A DNA stretch of 64,000 bases from Candidatus Pantoea deserta (GTDB taxonomy: Bacteria > Pseudomonadota > Gammaproteobacteria > Enterobacterales > Enterobacteriaceae). Location: assembly GCF_003813865.1 (NCBI RefSeq), contig NZ_RMVG01000014.1:62001-126000 (forward strand). The letters are read 5' to 3'. The translations under genes and the position numbers were made by a program. The notes below the pieces were generated by a model. The model was not told where the DNA came from. It did not search any database and was given only the letters and a program-made list of their open reading frames with translations. Position 1 is the stretch's first letter; every line of letters starts with the position of its first letter. This document shows, piece by piece, positions 18,686-27,663 of this stretch.

Positions 18686-19846
18686 ATGAAAAGCAGCGTT
18701 GAATTTACCTCTAAACTGCCTGATGTCGGCACCACGATCTTTAGCGTCATCGGTCAGCTCTCGGCGCGTCATAACGCGATAAACCTGTCGCAGGGCGCGC
18801 CCAACTTCCCCTGCGATCCGCTGCTGGTGGAAGAGGTAAGCCGCGCGATGCGCGAAGGGCATAATCAGTACGCGCCCATGACCGGCTGGCCTGCGCTGAA
18901 AGAGGCGCTGGCGGCGAAAGTGGCTGCGCTTTACGGACAGCACTACGATCCCGGCACGGAAGTGTTGATCAGCGGCAGCGCCAGCCAGGGGATCTATATG
19001 GCGATCGCCGCGCTGGTGAATGCGGGGGACGAAGTTATCTTCTTTGAACCCGCTTTCGACAGCTATGCGCCCGTGGTGCGACTCCAGGGCGGAACGCCGG
19101 TCGGGCTGAAGCTGCAGTTTCCCGATTACGCCATTAACTGGGATGAGCTGCGTGCCGCGCTTACGCCGCGCACCCGCATGATTATTATCAACACGCCGCA
19201 CAATCCCAGCGCGCAGGTGCTGACGCCGGAGGATCTGGCGCAGCTGGCGGCGCTGACGCGCGGCACCGATATCGTGGTGCTCTCTGACGAAGTCTATGAA
19301 CATATTGTGTTTGACGGCCGCGCGCATTGTGGCATGGCGACGCATCCGGAACTGGCGCAGCGCAGCGTGATTGTCTCTTCCTTCGGCAAAACCTTTCACG
19401 TCACGGGCTGGCGCGTCGGTTACTGCCTGGCGCCTGCCGAGCTGATGCAAGAGTTGATCAAGGTGCACCAGTTTATGATGTACGCGGCTGATACGCCGAT
19501 GCAGATTGGCTTTGCCCACTATTTGCAGCATGCGCAGAACTATCTGTCGCTGCCGAGCTTCTATCAGCAGAAGCGCGATCGTCTGGTGAAATTACTCCAG
19601 GACTCGCCGTTTAAGCTGCTGCCGTGCGCGGGGTCTTTTTTTGTTTTAGCCAGCTATGGACATTTCAGTGACGAACCGGACAGCGAGATGGTAAAACGTC
19701 TTATCGTTGAACACGGCGTGGCCACCATTCCGCTTTCGGCGTTTTATATGGACGGCACCGATAACAACGTGATTCGTCTCTCTTTTGCTAAAGACGACGT
19801 TACCCTGGAGCGCGGCGCTGAAGCGCTCTGTCGGGTAAAGGGTTAA
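18686..19846 (+). CDS. PLP-dependent aminotransferase, YbdL/methionine aminotransferase-like
   Basis: Class I aminotransferase of 386 residues, the same size as E. coli YbdL, which prefers methionine, histidine and phenylalanine. Visible signatures: NLSQGAPNF, NQYAPMTGWPALKEALA, NTPHNPSAQVL (binds the PLP ring region), LSDEVYEHIVF and the PLP lysine in SSFGKTFHVTGWRVGY. Start ATG 18686 follows AGGAG at good spacing; the reading frame extends upstream to 18533 without homology. The next gene, an amino acid binding protein, starts 17 bases after the stop, so uptake and transamination of the same amino acid (or its keto acid) look coupled. Confidence 0.88.
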   Translation: MKSSVEFTSKLPDVGTTIFSVIGQLSARHNAINLSQGAPNFPCDPLLVEEVSRAMREGHNQYAPMTGWPALKEALAAKVAALYGQHYDPGTEVLISGSASQGIYMAIAALVNAGDEVIFFEPAFDSYAPVVRLQGGTPVGLKLQFPDYAINWDELRAALTPRTRMIIINTPHNPSAQVLTPEDLAQLAALTRGTDIVVLSDEVYEHIVFDGRAHCGMATHPELAQRSVIVSSFGKTFHVTGWRVGYCLAPAELMQELIKVHQFMMYAADTPMQIGFAHYLQHAQNYLSLPSFYQQKRDRLVKLLQDSPFKLLPCAGSFFVLASYGHFSDEPDSEMVKRLIVEHGVATIPLSAFYMDGTDNNVIRLSFAKDDVTLERGAEALCRVKG

Positions 19847-19863
19847 TCTCAGGGGAAAATAAA

Positions 19864-20643
19864 ATGAAAAAGCTTAACGCGCTATTTCTTGCGCTGGGAA
19901 TGATGAGTTCGGTACATGCGCTGGCGGCGCAGACGCTGCGCTACGGGCTGGAGTCGCAGTATGCGCCGTTTGAGAGCCGCAACGCGCAGGGTGAACTGGA
20001 AGGGTTTGACATTGAGCTGGGCAAGGCCATCTGCGCCACCGGCAATTTTGACTGCCAGTGGGTGGAAAGCAGCTTCGATGCGCTGATCCCGGCGTTGCAG
20101 GCGAAGAAATTCGACGCCATCAACTCAGCGATGAATATCACCGAAGCGCGCGCCAAAAGCATCGACTTCACCAAACCGATTTATCGTATTCCCAGCATGC
20201 TGATCGTTAAAGAGGGCGAAAAGCTCCAGCCCACCGCCGAGGCGCTGAAAGGTAGAAATATTGGCGTGCTGCAAGGTTCTATACAGGAGACCTACGCCAA
20301 AAAACACTGGGAGACGCAGGGCGTCACCGTGACCTCCTATCAGGATCAGAATCAGGTCTATAACGATATGGTCGCTGGTCGTCTTGACGGAACGCTGGTG
20401 ATGTCTGCCGCCGGGCAGTCGGGCTTCCTCGACAAGCCGCAGGGTAAAGGCTTCGTCTTTGCCGGTAAAGCGGTGGAGGATGACGCGATTCTGGGTTCCG
20501 GCATCGGTTTCGGCCTGCGCAAAGGGGATACGAAGCTGAAACAGGAACTGGACGCCGCCATTACCAAAATTCAGGACGACGGCACGGTAAAAAAACTGGC
20601 CGATAAATATTTTCCTGGCATTGACGTGAGTGTGACGAAGTAA
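19864..20643 (+). CDS. Polar amino acid ABC transporter periplasmic binding protein
   Basis: Periplasmic solute-binding protein of 259 residues, family 3 (HisJ/ArgT/ArtJ type). Signal peptide about 1-22 (FLALGMMSSVHALA), then TLRYGLESQYAPFES, the GFDIELGKAICA signature of family 3 and the DALIPALQAKKFDAI stretch. No permease or ATPase gene is adjacent, so it must share a membrane complex encoded elsewhere or act alone. It is 17 bases after the aminotransferase gene, with AGGGG as ribosome site. Confidence 0.88.
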   Translation: MKKLNALFLALGMMSSVHALAAQTLRYGLESQYAPFESRNAQGELEGFDIELGKAICATGNFDCQWVESSFDALIPALQAKKFDAINSAMNITEARAKSIDFTKPIYRIPSMLIVKEGEKLQPTAEALKGRNIGVLQGSIQETYAKKHWETQGVTVTSYQDQNQVYNDMVAGRLDGTLVMSAAGQSGFLDKPQGKGFVFAGKAVEDDAILGSGIGFGLRKGDTKLKQELDAAITKIQDDGTVKKLADKYFPGIDVSVTK

Positions 20644-20651
20644 GCAACAGC

Positions 20652-20674
20652 AGGCGGCCGCCCACCGCCTTTTT
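20652..20674 (+). terminator. Probable terminator after the binding protein gene
   Basis: AGGCGG (20652-20657) pairs with CCGCCT (20665-20670), seven-base loop, followed by a run of T (to 20674). It begins eight bases past the stop codon. Confidence 0.6.
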
Positions 20675-20775
20675 GCGGCGAGGCGACCAACCAGCCGCCG
20701 CCGTCTGACCCGCAAAATTAAATAACTGAACGAGATTGCCGATAACAGCGCCGTCATTTTCATGGAGATTCCGAC

Positions 20776-21339
20776 ATGCTGTTATCTGCTAAAATCGCCA
20801 TGCCCCTCGCGGCGGCGTCAGCGCTGATGCTATCAGGCTGCTCTACTGTGCTTCCTCTTGACTACAAAAATTATACCGGCCCGAATGCCGCCACTCTGGT
20901 TGTGCAACATAAAAAAGGCGAGGGCGGGCTGTTTTATCTGGCCTTCTATGAAAAGAAGGGCGAATGTTACGACAGGATAGAGCGCTATGAGCTGAACTTC
21001 AGCGCCTCTGCCACTAAAGGAAGCGTTATTTCATATCAGATCGCGCCAGGCAAATTCGTCGTCGTCGAGCAAAGTCACGGTATCGGTAACTTCGCCAAAA
21101 TAGAGGGTAAATTTGTCTATCACAGCGCGGGCTACAGCGAAACGCAGTGGATCCCGTTTATTACGCAACCGGGCAAACGCTATTTTGTCGCGCGGGACTA
21201 TGGCGTGCGCGTTATTCCCGCGAACTACAGTATTACCCCCGATACCAACCCGGCGAAGGTATTCAGGGATTTCCCCCAGCAGCAGGAGCCAAACTGGAAT
21301 GCTAATCAGCGCTGCCCGCATCTGCTGTATGATAATTAA
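20776..21339 (+). CDS. Putative outer-membrane or periplasmic lipoprotein, unrecognised
   Basis: A 187-residue lipoprotein. The signal peptide ends in a lipobox (LMLSGC, Cys22); Ser follows the cysteine, which in enterics usually sends the protein to the outer membrane. The mature part has alternating beta-rich segments (ATLVVQHKKG, LFYLAFYEKKGECYD, FVVVEQSHG, KRYFVARDYGVRVIP) and two further cysteines (about residues 60 and 181). It broadly recalls small DUF2846-like lipoproteins, but I cannot confirm it. Start supported by GGAGAT. It stands alone between unrelated genes. Confidence 0.75.
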   Translation: MLLSAKIAMPLAAASALMLSGCSTVLPLDYKNYTGPNAATLVVQHKKGEGGLFYLAFYEKKGECYDRIERYELNFSASATKGSVISYQIAPGKFVVVEQSHGIGNFAKIEGKFVYHSAGYSETQWIPFITQPGKRYFVARDYGVRVIPANYSITPDTNPAKVFRDFPQQQEPNWNANQRCPHLLYDN

Positions 21340-21521
21340 TTGTTCCGGGCATGACCTCAGGCTTTTCGCCGGTAAGTTGCGGAGAGAGCGGCGCGCTTTG
21401 GGTCAGTGAGTCTGATCGATGAGTTACTATGCCGCCGCCGTCAACGGATGCCTGAAGTTATGGGCGCGCAACAGGCCGTGCGCCGCAACATTTTTTATCT
21501 GGAATGGGGCAGGAAAGTCTT

Positions 21522-22010
21522 GTGCAGCGTCTTTTGATTATGGGAAATAGCGGGTCGGGTAAAAGCTGGCTGGCGGCCCGACTATCCGCACGGTTACACC
21601 TGTCTGTCACTGACTTAGATGCGCTCAACTGGGAGTCTGGCGGCTACAGCCGCGCCCGGCCTAAAGCTGAGGTGCTCTGCGACGTTCATCAGATAGCGCA
21701 TCAGGAGCGCTGGATTATGGAGGGCGTCTATGGCTGGATTGCGGAAAGCGTGGCGTTATACGCGACACGGGTTATCTGGCTGACGCCGGATAGCGCAGAG
21801 TGCGTTGAAAATATCAGAGCCAGAGGGATCAGAAATCAGGGTTCCGCTGAGGATTTTGCCGCGCTGCTGGAATGGGCTGCGTTATATGACAAACGAACCG
21901 GATCGAGCAGCTATCAGGGACACTTTGCCGTGTTTTCTCAACTTAGCCCCGACCGCCGGATTCGGCTGAACAGCCGCGAGGAAACAGACCGCTTTCTTGC
22001 TCTGCTCTGA
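21522..22010 (+). CDS. P-loop kinase of the adenylate kinase-like / DNA topology modulation (FlaR) type
   Basis: Small nucleotide-binding protein of 162 residues. A Walker A loop GNSGSGKS lies at the N-terminus (about 8-15), DLDALNWE follows at the base-binding position and WIMEGVYGW resembles a lid segment (RWIIDGNY in relatives). This matches the adenylate-kinase-related family called topology modulation protein. I chose GTG 21522 because CAGGAAAG lies seven bases upstream and the protein then begins with the P-loop strand; an ATG at 21504 would add six residues. Function in the cell is unknown. Confidence 0.7.
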   Translation: MQRLLIMGNSGSGKSWLAARLSARLHLSVTDLDALNWESGGYSRARPKAEVLCDVHQIAHQERWIMEGVYGWIAESVALYATRVIWLTPDSAECVENIRARGIRNQGSAEDFAALLEWAALYDKRTGSSSYQGHFAVFSQLSPDRRIRLNSREETDRFLALL

Positions 22011-22245
22011 AAAAAACGCGCTGAAGGATTGCGCTGATCTTTATGCTCTTAGCGTTTTTCGGACCCGGCAAAAAGTGGCGTGACACCGCGTCAGGCCGGT
22101 TTCATAAACCAGACAGGTGACTGAGCGCCGGTTTCAGCGGATTGATGCGCTGCTTGTTACGCAACGCGCATAGCGAAAGCTACCCTTGTCCTTACCGGCC
22201 AGCAAAGGCGAGGGCGCGGCGTCACTCTCAGCGCGCCCTCCGCCG

Positions 22246-23472
22246 TTAAGGTTTCGCCGCCAGCAGACACAGCCTCTCAGCCACCTGATAGGACTTCACA
22301 AAAGAGGTCACGGGCAGAAACTCAAAGTGCGAGTGGAAATTATGCGCGCCGGTAAAAAAGTTGGGCGTCAGCAATCCTTTCGCCGACAGCGCCGCGCCGT
22401 CTGTGCCTCCGCGCATAGGGATGACCTTCGGCTCGATGTCCAGCTCTTGCAGCGCGGTAAAGATCAGATCGATAGCCCGCCGGTCTTCGCCCAGGGCGTT
22501 GCTGATATTGCTGTAAATATCGCTGATGCCGATCGTGACGTCGCCCGTGGGGTAGCGCCGGGCTATCTCCGCCGCCGCCTGGCGCAGCTGCGCCTTGCGC
22601 GCCTCAAGCTGCGTCCGATCGAAGTCGCGAATCGAGGCTTTCAGCGTGGCCTGGCTCGCTCCCGCCTGCATTTCGTTAAACCAGATATAACCTTCGCGCC
22701 CTTCGGTATGCTCCGGCGTCTCCAGCCGATCGAACAGGCTGATAAAGTCGTGCGCCATCAGCAGCGGGTTAACCAGCACGCCTTTCGCCGACATTGGATG
22801 GGCCGGTACGCCGGTGAAGGTGATCTCCGCCGACGCGCCGTTAAAGTTCTCATACACCACTTCGCCCAGCTCGCAGCAGTCAATGGTCCAGGCGAAATCG
22901 ACGTTGAAGCGCGTTTCCAGATCCAGCGCTTTTGCGCCGCGCAGCCCGATCTCTTCGTCAGGCACAAAGGCCACCACGATGTCGCCATGATCGCCCTGCA
23001 AATTCTCCATCAGCGTCATCACCACCGTTACCGCCGCTTTGTTATCTGCGCCCAGCACGCTGGTGCCGTCGCTGAAAATAATCTCCTGACCGAGATAGGG
23101 CGCGATTTCCGGATGCTCGTCCCGGCGTAGCCAGATATTTTCCTGCGCGTTCAGTAACAGATCCTCTCCCTGCCAGGTAAGAATCTGTGGATGAATATCT
23201 GGCGACAACCCGACGTCAACGGTATCGATATGGGTGATAAAGCCGATACGCGGCGCATCCGGACGCGTGCCGCGCTTTACGGCGGTCACCGTGGCGAAAT
23301 CATCGATCACCACCTCGTCGAGACCCAGCGCAGTCAGCTCCTGCGCCAGCAGCTGTGCCATCGCGTGCTGCTCCGGCGTGCTGGGAAGCGTGGTGGATGT
23401 CGCGTCGCTCTGACTGCTCACCGCCAGATAGCGAAAAAAACGTTGGGTTAACTGAGTTGCAAGGGCTGTCAT
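22246..23472 (-). CDS. pepT: Tripeptidase PepT (M20B metallopeptidase)
   Basis: Cytoplasmic zinc aminopeptidase that removes the N-terminal residue from tripeptides. 408 residues, as in E. coli PepT. Metal ligands are visible in FITHIDTVD (HID), VLGADNKAA (Asp), FVPDEEIG (Glu pair), AWTIDCCELGE (Asp) and near the end GAHNFHSHFEF. The sequence is fairly distant from E. coli PepT (for example TIDCCE where that has TVDGGG), so it may be a second clade. ATG 23472 has AAGGAT at correct spacing; a GTG just before it is less suitable. It is divergent from a DppA-like gene. Confidence 0.85.
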   Translation of the reverse strand: MTALATQLTQRFFRYLAVSSQSDATSTTLPSTPEQHAMAQLLAQELTALGLDEVVIDDFATVTAVKRGTRPDAPRIGFITHIDTVDVGLSPDIHPQILTWQGEDLLLNAQENIWLRRDEHPEIAPYLGQEIIFSDGTSVLGADNKAAVTVVMTLMENLQGDHGDIVVAFVPDEEIGLRGAKALDLETRFNVDFAWTIDCCELGEVVYENFNGASAEITFTGVPAHPMSAKGVLVNPLLMAHDFISLFDRLETPEHTEGREGYIWFNEMQAGASQATLKASIRDFDRTQLEARKAQLRQAAAEIARRYPTGDVTIGISDIYSNISNALGEDRRAIDLIFTALQELDIEPKVIPMRGGTDGAALSAKGLLTPNFFTGAHNFHSHFEFLPVTSFVKSYQVAERLCLLAAKP

Positions 23473-23592
23473 CACCGATCCTTATTTGTCTGCCAGTGGC
23501 AGGATTCGTTATGTTAAAAACGTGGTATCCATAAAGCCTCTGGATCATTTAGGGAATCTGATCAACGGAAGTCAATAAAAAGTGAGGAAATG

Positions 23593-25182
23593 ATGAAAGT
23601 GAAGATAGCGATGCTGGCGTTGCTGTCCGCCACCCTGGCGCACGGCGTCAGCGCGAAAACGCTGGTTTACTGCGCGGAAGGGTCGCCGGAGAACTTTAAT
23701 CCGCAGCTCTACACCTCAGGCACCAGCGTGGACGCCAGCGCGGTGCCGGTTTTTAACCGGCTGGTGGATTTCAAGTACGGCACCACCGAACTGGTGCCGA
23801 GCCTGGCGGAAAGCTGGGAGATCAGCCCGGACGGTAAAACCTACACCTTCCATCTGCGGAAAAACGTTCAGTTCCAGAGTAATAAAGCCTTCCGGCCCAG
23901 CCGCAATTTTAATGCTGACGACGTTATTTTTTCTTTTATGCGGCAGATGGATGAAAAAAATCCCTATCACAACGTCTCTGGCGGCACCTATGCCAACTTC
24001 GACAGCCTTGAGCTGGCGACGCTGATTAAAAGCATCGACCGCGTCGATGACTATACGGTGCGCATTAACCTGAACCATGCCGAGTCGCCGTTTCTTGCCG
24101 ACCTCGGCTGGTATTTCGCGTCGATTCACTCCGCCGAATACGCCGACCAGATGTTAAAAGCGGGCACGCCGGAAAAAGTCGATATGGACCCGATCGGCAC
24201 CGGTCCGTTCCAGCTGGTGCAGTACCAGAAAGATTCCCGCATTCTCTATAAGGCCTTTCCGCACTACTGGGCAGGCAAGGCGAAGCTGGACCGCATCGTA
24301 TTCAGTATCACCCCGGACGCCTCGGTGCGGCTGGCGAAGCTGGAGAAGGGAGAGTGCCAGGTGATGCCATTCCCCAATCCCGCCGACCTGGAAAAGATGC
24401 GCAGCAACAAAGAGATTAACCTGCTGCAAAAAGCCGGTCTGAATACGGGGTTCCTCGCCTTTAACACCACCAGAGCGCCGATGGATAAAGTGCAGGTGCG
24501 GCAGGCGCTGGCGATGGCGATCAACAAGCCTGCGATTATCGACGCCATTTTCAAAGGCACCGGCACCGTGGCGAAAAACATTCTTCCGCCGGGCGTCTGG
24601 AGTGAGAATAAAGACCTGAAGGATTATGACTACGACCCGGAAAAAGCCAGAGCGCTGCTGCAACAGGCGGGCGTTAAACCGGGCACGGAAATATCGCTGT
24701 GGGCGATGCCGGTCTCCCGTCCCTATAACCCCAACGCGCGTCGCATGGCAGAGATGATTCAGGCAGACTGGGCAAAAGTGGGCATCAAAGCCACTATTGT
24801 CACCTATGAGTGGGGAGAGTACCTGAAGCGGGTGCGCAGCGGCGAGCATCAGGCGGCGCTGATGGGCTGGACCACCGCCACCGGCGACCCGGATAACTTC
24901 TTTGGTCCGCTCTATAGCTGTAAATCAACCCAGGGCGGCTCAAACTCCTCGAAATGGTGCTACCAGCCGTTTGAAAAGCTAATCGTCGAGGCCCGCGCCG
25001 AACCGGATCAGGGTAAACGAACCGCGCTCTATCTTCAGGCGCAGCAGATTATGCATGACCAGATGCCTGCGGTAATGATTGCGCATTCGACCATTTTTGA
25101 GCCGGTGCGCAAAGAGGTCAGCGGCTACGACATCGACCCGTTTGGCAAGCACATCTTCTATCCGGTCGATATTAAACCCTAG
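23593..25182 (+). CDS. Peptide/dipeptide ABC transporter binding protein, DppA-like
   Basis: Periplasmic peptide-binding protein of family 5; 529 residues with signal peptide 1-22 (ending VSA). It follows E. coli DppA closely: KTLVYCAEGSPENFNPQLYTSGT, PIGTGPFQLVQYQKDSR, RPYNPNARRMAEMIQADWAKVG and MGWTTATGDPDNFF. Four cysteines match the DppA disulphides in place. No dpp permease or ATPase genes are adjacent, so it is an additional receptor for a complex coded elsewhere. I chose ATG 23593 because the ribosome site GAGGA touches the ATG at 23590. It ends base-to-base against a LysR gene. Confidence 0.9.
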   Translation: MKVKIAMLALLSATLAHGVSAKTLVYCAEGSPENFNPQLYTSGTSVDASAVPVFNRLVDFKYGTTELVPSLAESWEISPDGKTYTFHLRKNVQFQSNKAFRPSRNFNADDVIFSFMRQMDEKNPYHNVSGGTYANFDSLELATLIKSIDRVDDYTVRINLNHAESPFLADLGWYFASIHSAEYADQMLKAGTPEKVDMDPIGTGPFQLVQYQKDSRILYKAFPHYWAGKAKLDRIVFSITPDASVRLAKLEKGECQVMPFPNPADLEKMRSNKEINLLQKAGLNTGFLAFNTTRAPMDKVQVRQALAMAINKPAIIDAIFKGTGTVAKNILPPGVWSENKDLKDYDYDPEKARALLQQAGVKPGTEISLWAMPVSRPYNPNARRMAEMIQADWAKVGIKATIVTYEWGEYLKRVRSGEHQAALMGWTTATGDPDNFFGPLYSCKSTQGGSNSSKWCYQPFEKLIVEARAEPDQGKRTALYLQAQQIMHDQMPAVMIAHSTIFEPVRKEVSGYDIDPFGKHIFYPVDIKP

Positions 25183-26088
25183 TTATGCCAGCTGAGCGGC
25201 GATCTGGTTCAGACGCTGCTGTAAAAACAGGAGGAAAGGCGACAGCGCCGCGTTGCGCTGTCGTCCTGACACGCGCTGTAGCTGAAGCGTGCGCTGACTG
25301 AGCTGATCGACGCCGGTGTCACGCAGCACCAGATCCTGGTGCGATGCGTTGAGCAGCGTAAAGGCGCTGCTGATAGTGATGGCATTCGGGGTATTGAGCA
25401 AAAACTGATAAAGCGTGGCGAAGTAGTCGCAGGTCAGCACCGGCTCAATCACGCAGCCGCGCATCTGACAGGCGAGGTCAAACAGCTGACGCACCGTGGT
25501 GCTCTGTTCCGGCAGCGCGACCGGATAGTGGCTGAGCGCCTCCAGCGTGACCGGCTGCCGGGCCAGCGGATGATCTTTATGCATAGCCAGCAGAACCGGC
25601 GCGGGCCAGGAGCCGATGACTTCAACGCCGCGCTCTGGGTGCAGGCTGAACTGCAACGCCACATCGCACTCGCCGGCGCGAACCCGCGCCGCCACCGCCT
25701 CTGCTCCCTCGACCTTCACCGCGAAAAAGATAGCCGGATTAGCGGCGCGAAATTCCGCCAGCAGCCCCGGTAGCAGGCTGAACGCCATGCCATCGGTGCA
25801 GGCGATACGGATCAGCGTGCGGCGAATGGCCTTCAGCCCTTTGATTTCCGCCAGCGCATAGTCCATATCCAGCAGCGTTTGCCGCACCTGTCGGGCAAGG
25901 ATTTCGCCCGCCTCATTCAATACCATGCCGCGTGCGTGACGCCTGAAAAGCGGCGTGCCTGCCTGGTCTTCCAGTCGCTGGATCTGGCGGCTGATGGCCG
26001 AAACCGCCACAAACAGCTGCTTGCTGGCGGCGCTCAGCGAGCCGCAGTCAGCGACAGCAAGAAAGTAGCGGAGTTCACTGCTCAGCAT
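25183..26088 (-). CDS. LysR-type regulator of the peptide cluster
   Basis: LysR factor of 301 residues; helix-turn-helix at about 1-60 (ELRYFLAVADCGSLSAASKQL, AISRQIQRLE) and effector domain from about 90. ATG 26088 follows GAGGT at good spacing. The reading frame remains open upstream to 26907, but that part is antisense to the M20 peptidase gene and not expected to be translated. It is divergent from the M20 peptidase-MHS transporter pair, with a 25-base palindrome between, and is tail-to-tail without gap with the DppA-like gene. Confidence 0.85.
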   Translation of the reverse strand: MLSSELRYFLAVADCGSLSAASKQLFVAVSAISRQIQRLEDQAGTPLFRRHARGMVLNEAGEILARQVRQTLLDMDYALAEIKGLKAIRRTLIRIACTDGMAFSLLPGLLAEFRAANPAIFFAVKVEGAEAVAARVRAGECDVALQFSLHPERGVEVIGSWPAPVLLAMHKDHPLARQPVTLEALSHYPVALPEQSTTVRQLFDLACQMRGCVIEPVLTCDYFATLYQFLLNTPNAITISSAFTLLNASHQDLVLRDTGVDQLSQRTLQLQRVSGRQRNAALSPFLLFLQQRLNQIAAQLA

Positions 26089-26136
26089 AGTGGGACCTCT
26101 GCACCGCCTCGGTGCGTGCTTCTTTTTCGGGCATTC

Positions 26137-26161
26137 TAGCCTTGCTTTTAAGGCAAGGCTA
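26137..26161. promoter_or_regulatory. Perfect palindrome between LysR and M20 peptidase
   Basis: TAGCCTTGC-N7-GCAAGGCTA, perfect 9-base arms, 49 bases upstream of the LysR start and 80 bases upstream of the peptidase start. Likely LysR operator; it is not followed by a T-run as a terminator would be. Confidence 0.6.
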
Positions 26162-26241
26162 TATCGATAAATTGATAATTGTGGCAACGCCTCTGTTTTG
26201 GCAAAGATAGCCTGACGACATAAAAACAAGACAGGGCAAAC

Positions 26242-27663
26242 ATGACAGAACAACAGGCTATTCAGCAGGCGATGCGCTATTTCGACAGCGGGGAATTTCA
26301 ACAGCTTCTGGCGCGTCGCGTGGCGTGCGTGACCGAAAGTCAGCGCGCGGATCGCGACAGCGAACTGCATCACTATCTGCATCAGGAGATTGGCCCGCAG
26401 CTGGCGGCGCTTGGTTTTACGCTGCGCTTTATCGACAACCCGACGGTGGGCAATCCCCCGTTTCTGCTCGCGACGCGAATTGAAGAAGCGAGTCTGCCGA
26501 CGCTGCTGGTCTACGGGCACGGCGATGTGGTGTTCGGCGATGATGAAAACTGGCGCGAGGGACTGAATCCGTGGCGGCTGACGGAGGAGGGCGATCGCTG
26601 GTACGGGCGCGGCAGCGCGGATAATAAAGGGCAGCACTGCGTCAATCTCGCTGCGCTGGAGCAGGTCTACCATGCGCGCGGCGGCCGCCTCGGCTTTAAC
26701 TGCAAAATTCTGTTTGAGATGGGGGAAGAGATTAGCTCGCCCGGTCTGGCCGAGCTGTGTCGGCAGCAGCAGGAGCTGCTGCGCGCCGACCTCTTTATCG
26801 CCTCTGACGGACCACGCGTCAGCGCGCCGCGCCCGACGCTGTTCCTCGGCTCGCGCGGCGCCGCTAATTTTCGCCTGACCATCAATGCGCGCGACAATGC
26901 CTACCATTCAGGCAACTGGGGCGGACTGTTAAGCAACCCCGGCACGCAGCTGGCGAGCGCGATTGCCTGCCTGGTCAGTGCGCACGGCGTGTTACAGGTT
27001 GAGGCGTTAAAGCCTGACTCCCTGAGCGCGGCGGTGCGCGCCATCCTCAGCGACATCGAAGTCGGCGGGATGCCGGGCGATCCTGAACTGGCGGCCCACT
27101 GGGGCGAACCTGGCCTGACGGCGGCTGAGCGTCTTTATGGCTGGAATACGCTGGAGGTGCTGGCGTTTGAGACCGGCAATCCGGCGCGGCCAATGAACGC
27201 CATTCCCGGCAAGGCGACCGCCGTCTGTCAGCTGCGCTTTGTGGTCGGCACCGACTGGGAAAATCTGGTGGCGCATGTGGAGGCGCATCTGCGCGCGCAT
27301 GGATTCGATAGCGTACAGGTGGATTTCCTGCGCGGATCGCCCGCGACGCGTCTCGATCCGCAAAGCCCGCTGGTGAGCTGGGCGCTGGAGAGCCTGGCCG
27401 TCAGCAGCGGAAAAAAACCGGCGCTGCTGCCAAACCTGGGCGGATCGCTGCCAAATGAGGTATTTTCTGACATTCTCGGCCTGCCGACTTTGTGGGTGCC
27501 GCACTCCTATCCCGCCTGCGGTCAGCACGGCGTCAACGAGCATATGCTGAAGTCGGTTGCGCGCGAAGGGTTGCAGATTATGACGCGGCTATTCTGGCAG
27601 CTGGGTGAAGAGGGAGAGGCGCTGATGGCGCGTCAGCACGCCTGTCAGGGAGCGCGCCCATGA
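26242..27663 (+). CDS. M20 family metallopeptidase (dipeptidase/ArgE-like)
   Basis: Cytoplasmic zinc hydrolase of 473 residues, of the M20 family with CNDP-like length. Ligands in order: H93 and catalytic D95 in YGHGDVV, bridging D127 in GRGSADNKGQ, general base E162/E163 in MGEEISSPG, Asp in FIASDGPR and His in GQHGVNEH near the end. A dimerisation domain lies about 200-330. Substrates in this family are dipeptides or N-acyl amino acids; I cannot choose. Its stop overlaps the start of the next gene (ATGA), so peptidase and transporter are made together. Confidence 0.85.
   Translation: MTEQQAIQQAMRYFDSGEFQQLLARRVACVTESQRADRDSELHHYLHQEIGPQLAALGFTLRFIDNPTVGNPPFLLATRIEEASLPTLLVYGHGDVVFGDDENWREGLNPWRLTEEGDRWYGRGSADNKGQHCVNLAALEQVYHARGGRLGFNCKILFEMGEEISSPGLAELCRQQQELLRADLFIASDGPRVSAPRPTLFLGSRGAANFRLTINARDNAYHSGNWGGLLSNPGTQLASAIACLVSAHGVLQVEALKPDSLSAAVRAILSDIEVGGMPGDPELAAHWGEPGLTAAERLYGWNTLEVLAFETGNPARPMNAIPGKATAVCQLRFVVGTDWENLVAHVEAHLRAHGFDSVQVDFLRGSPATRLDPQSPLVSWALESLAVSSGKKPALLPNLGGSLPNEVFSDILGLPTLWVPHSYPACGQHGVNEHMLKSVAREGLQIMTRLFWQLGEEGEALMARQHACQGARP

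Noticed and set aside
26089..26907. Long N-terminal extension of the LysR gene
   Set aside because: Antisense to the M20 peptidase gene; the LysR fold begins exactly at ATG 26088 with a good ribosome site.
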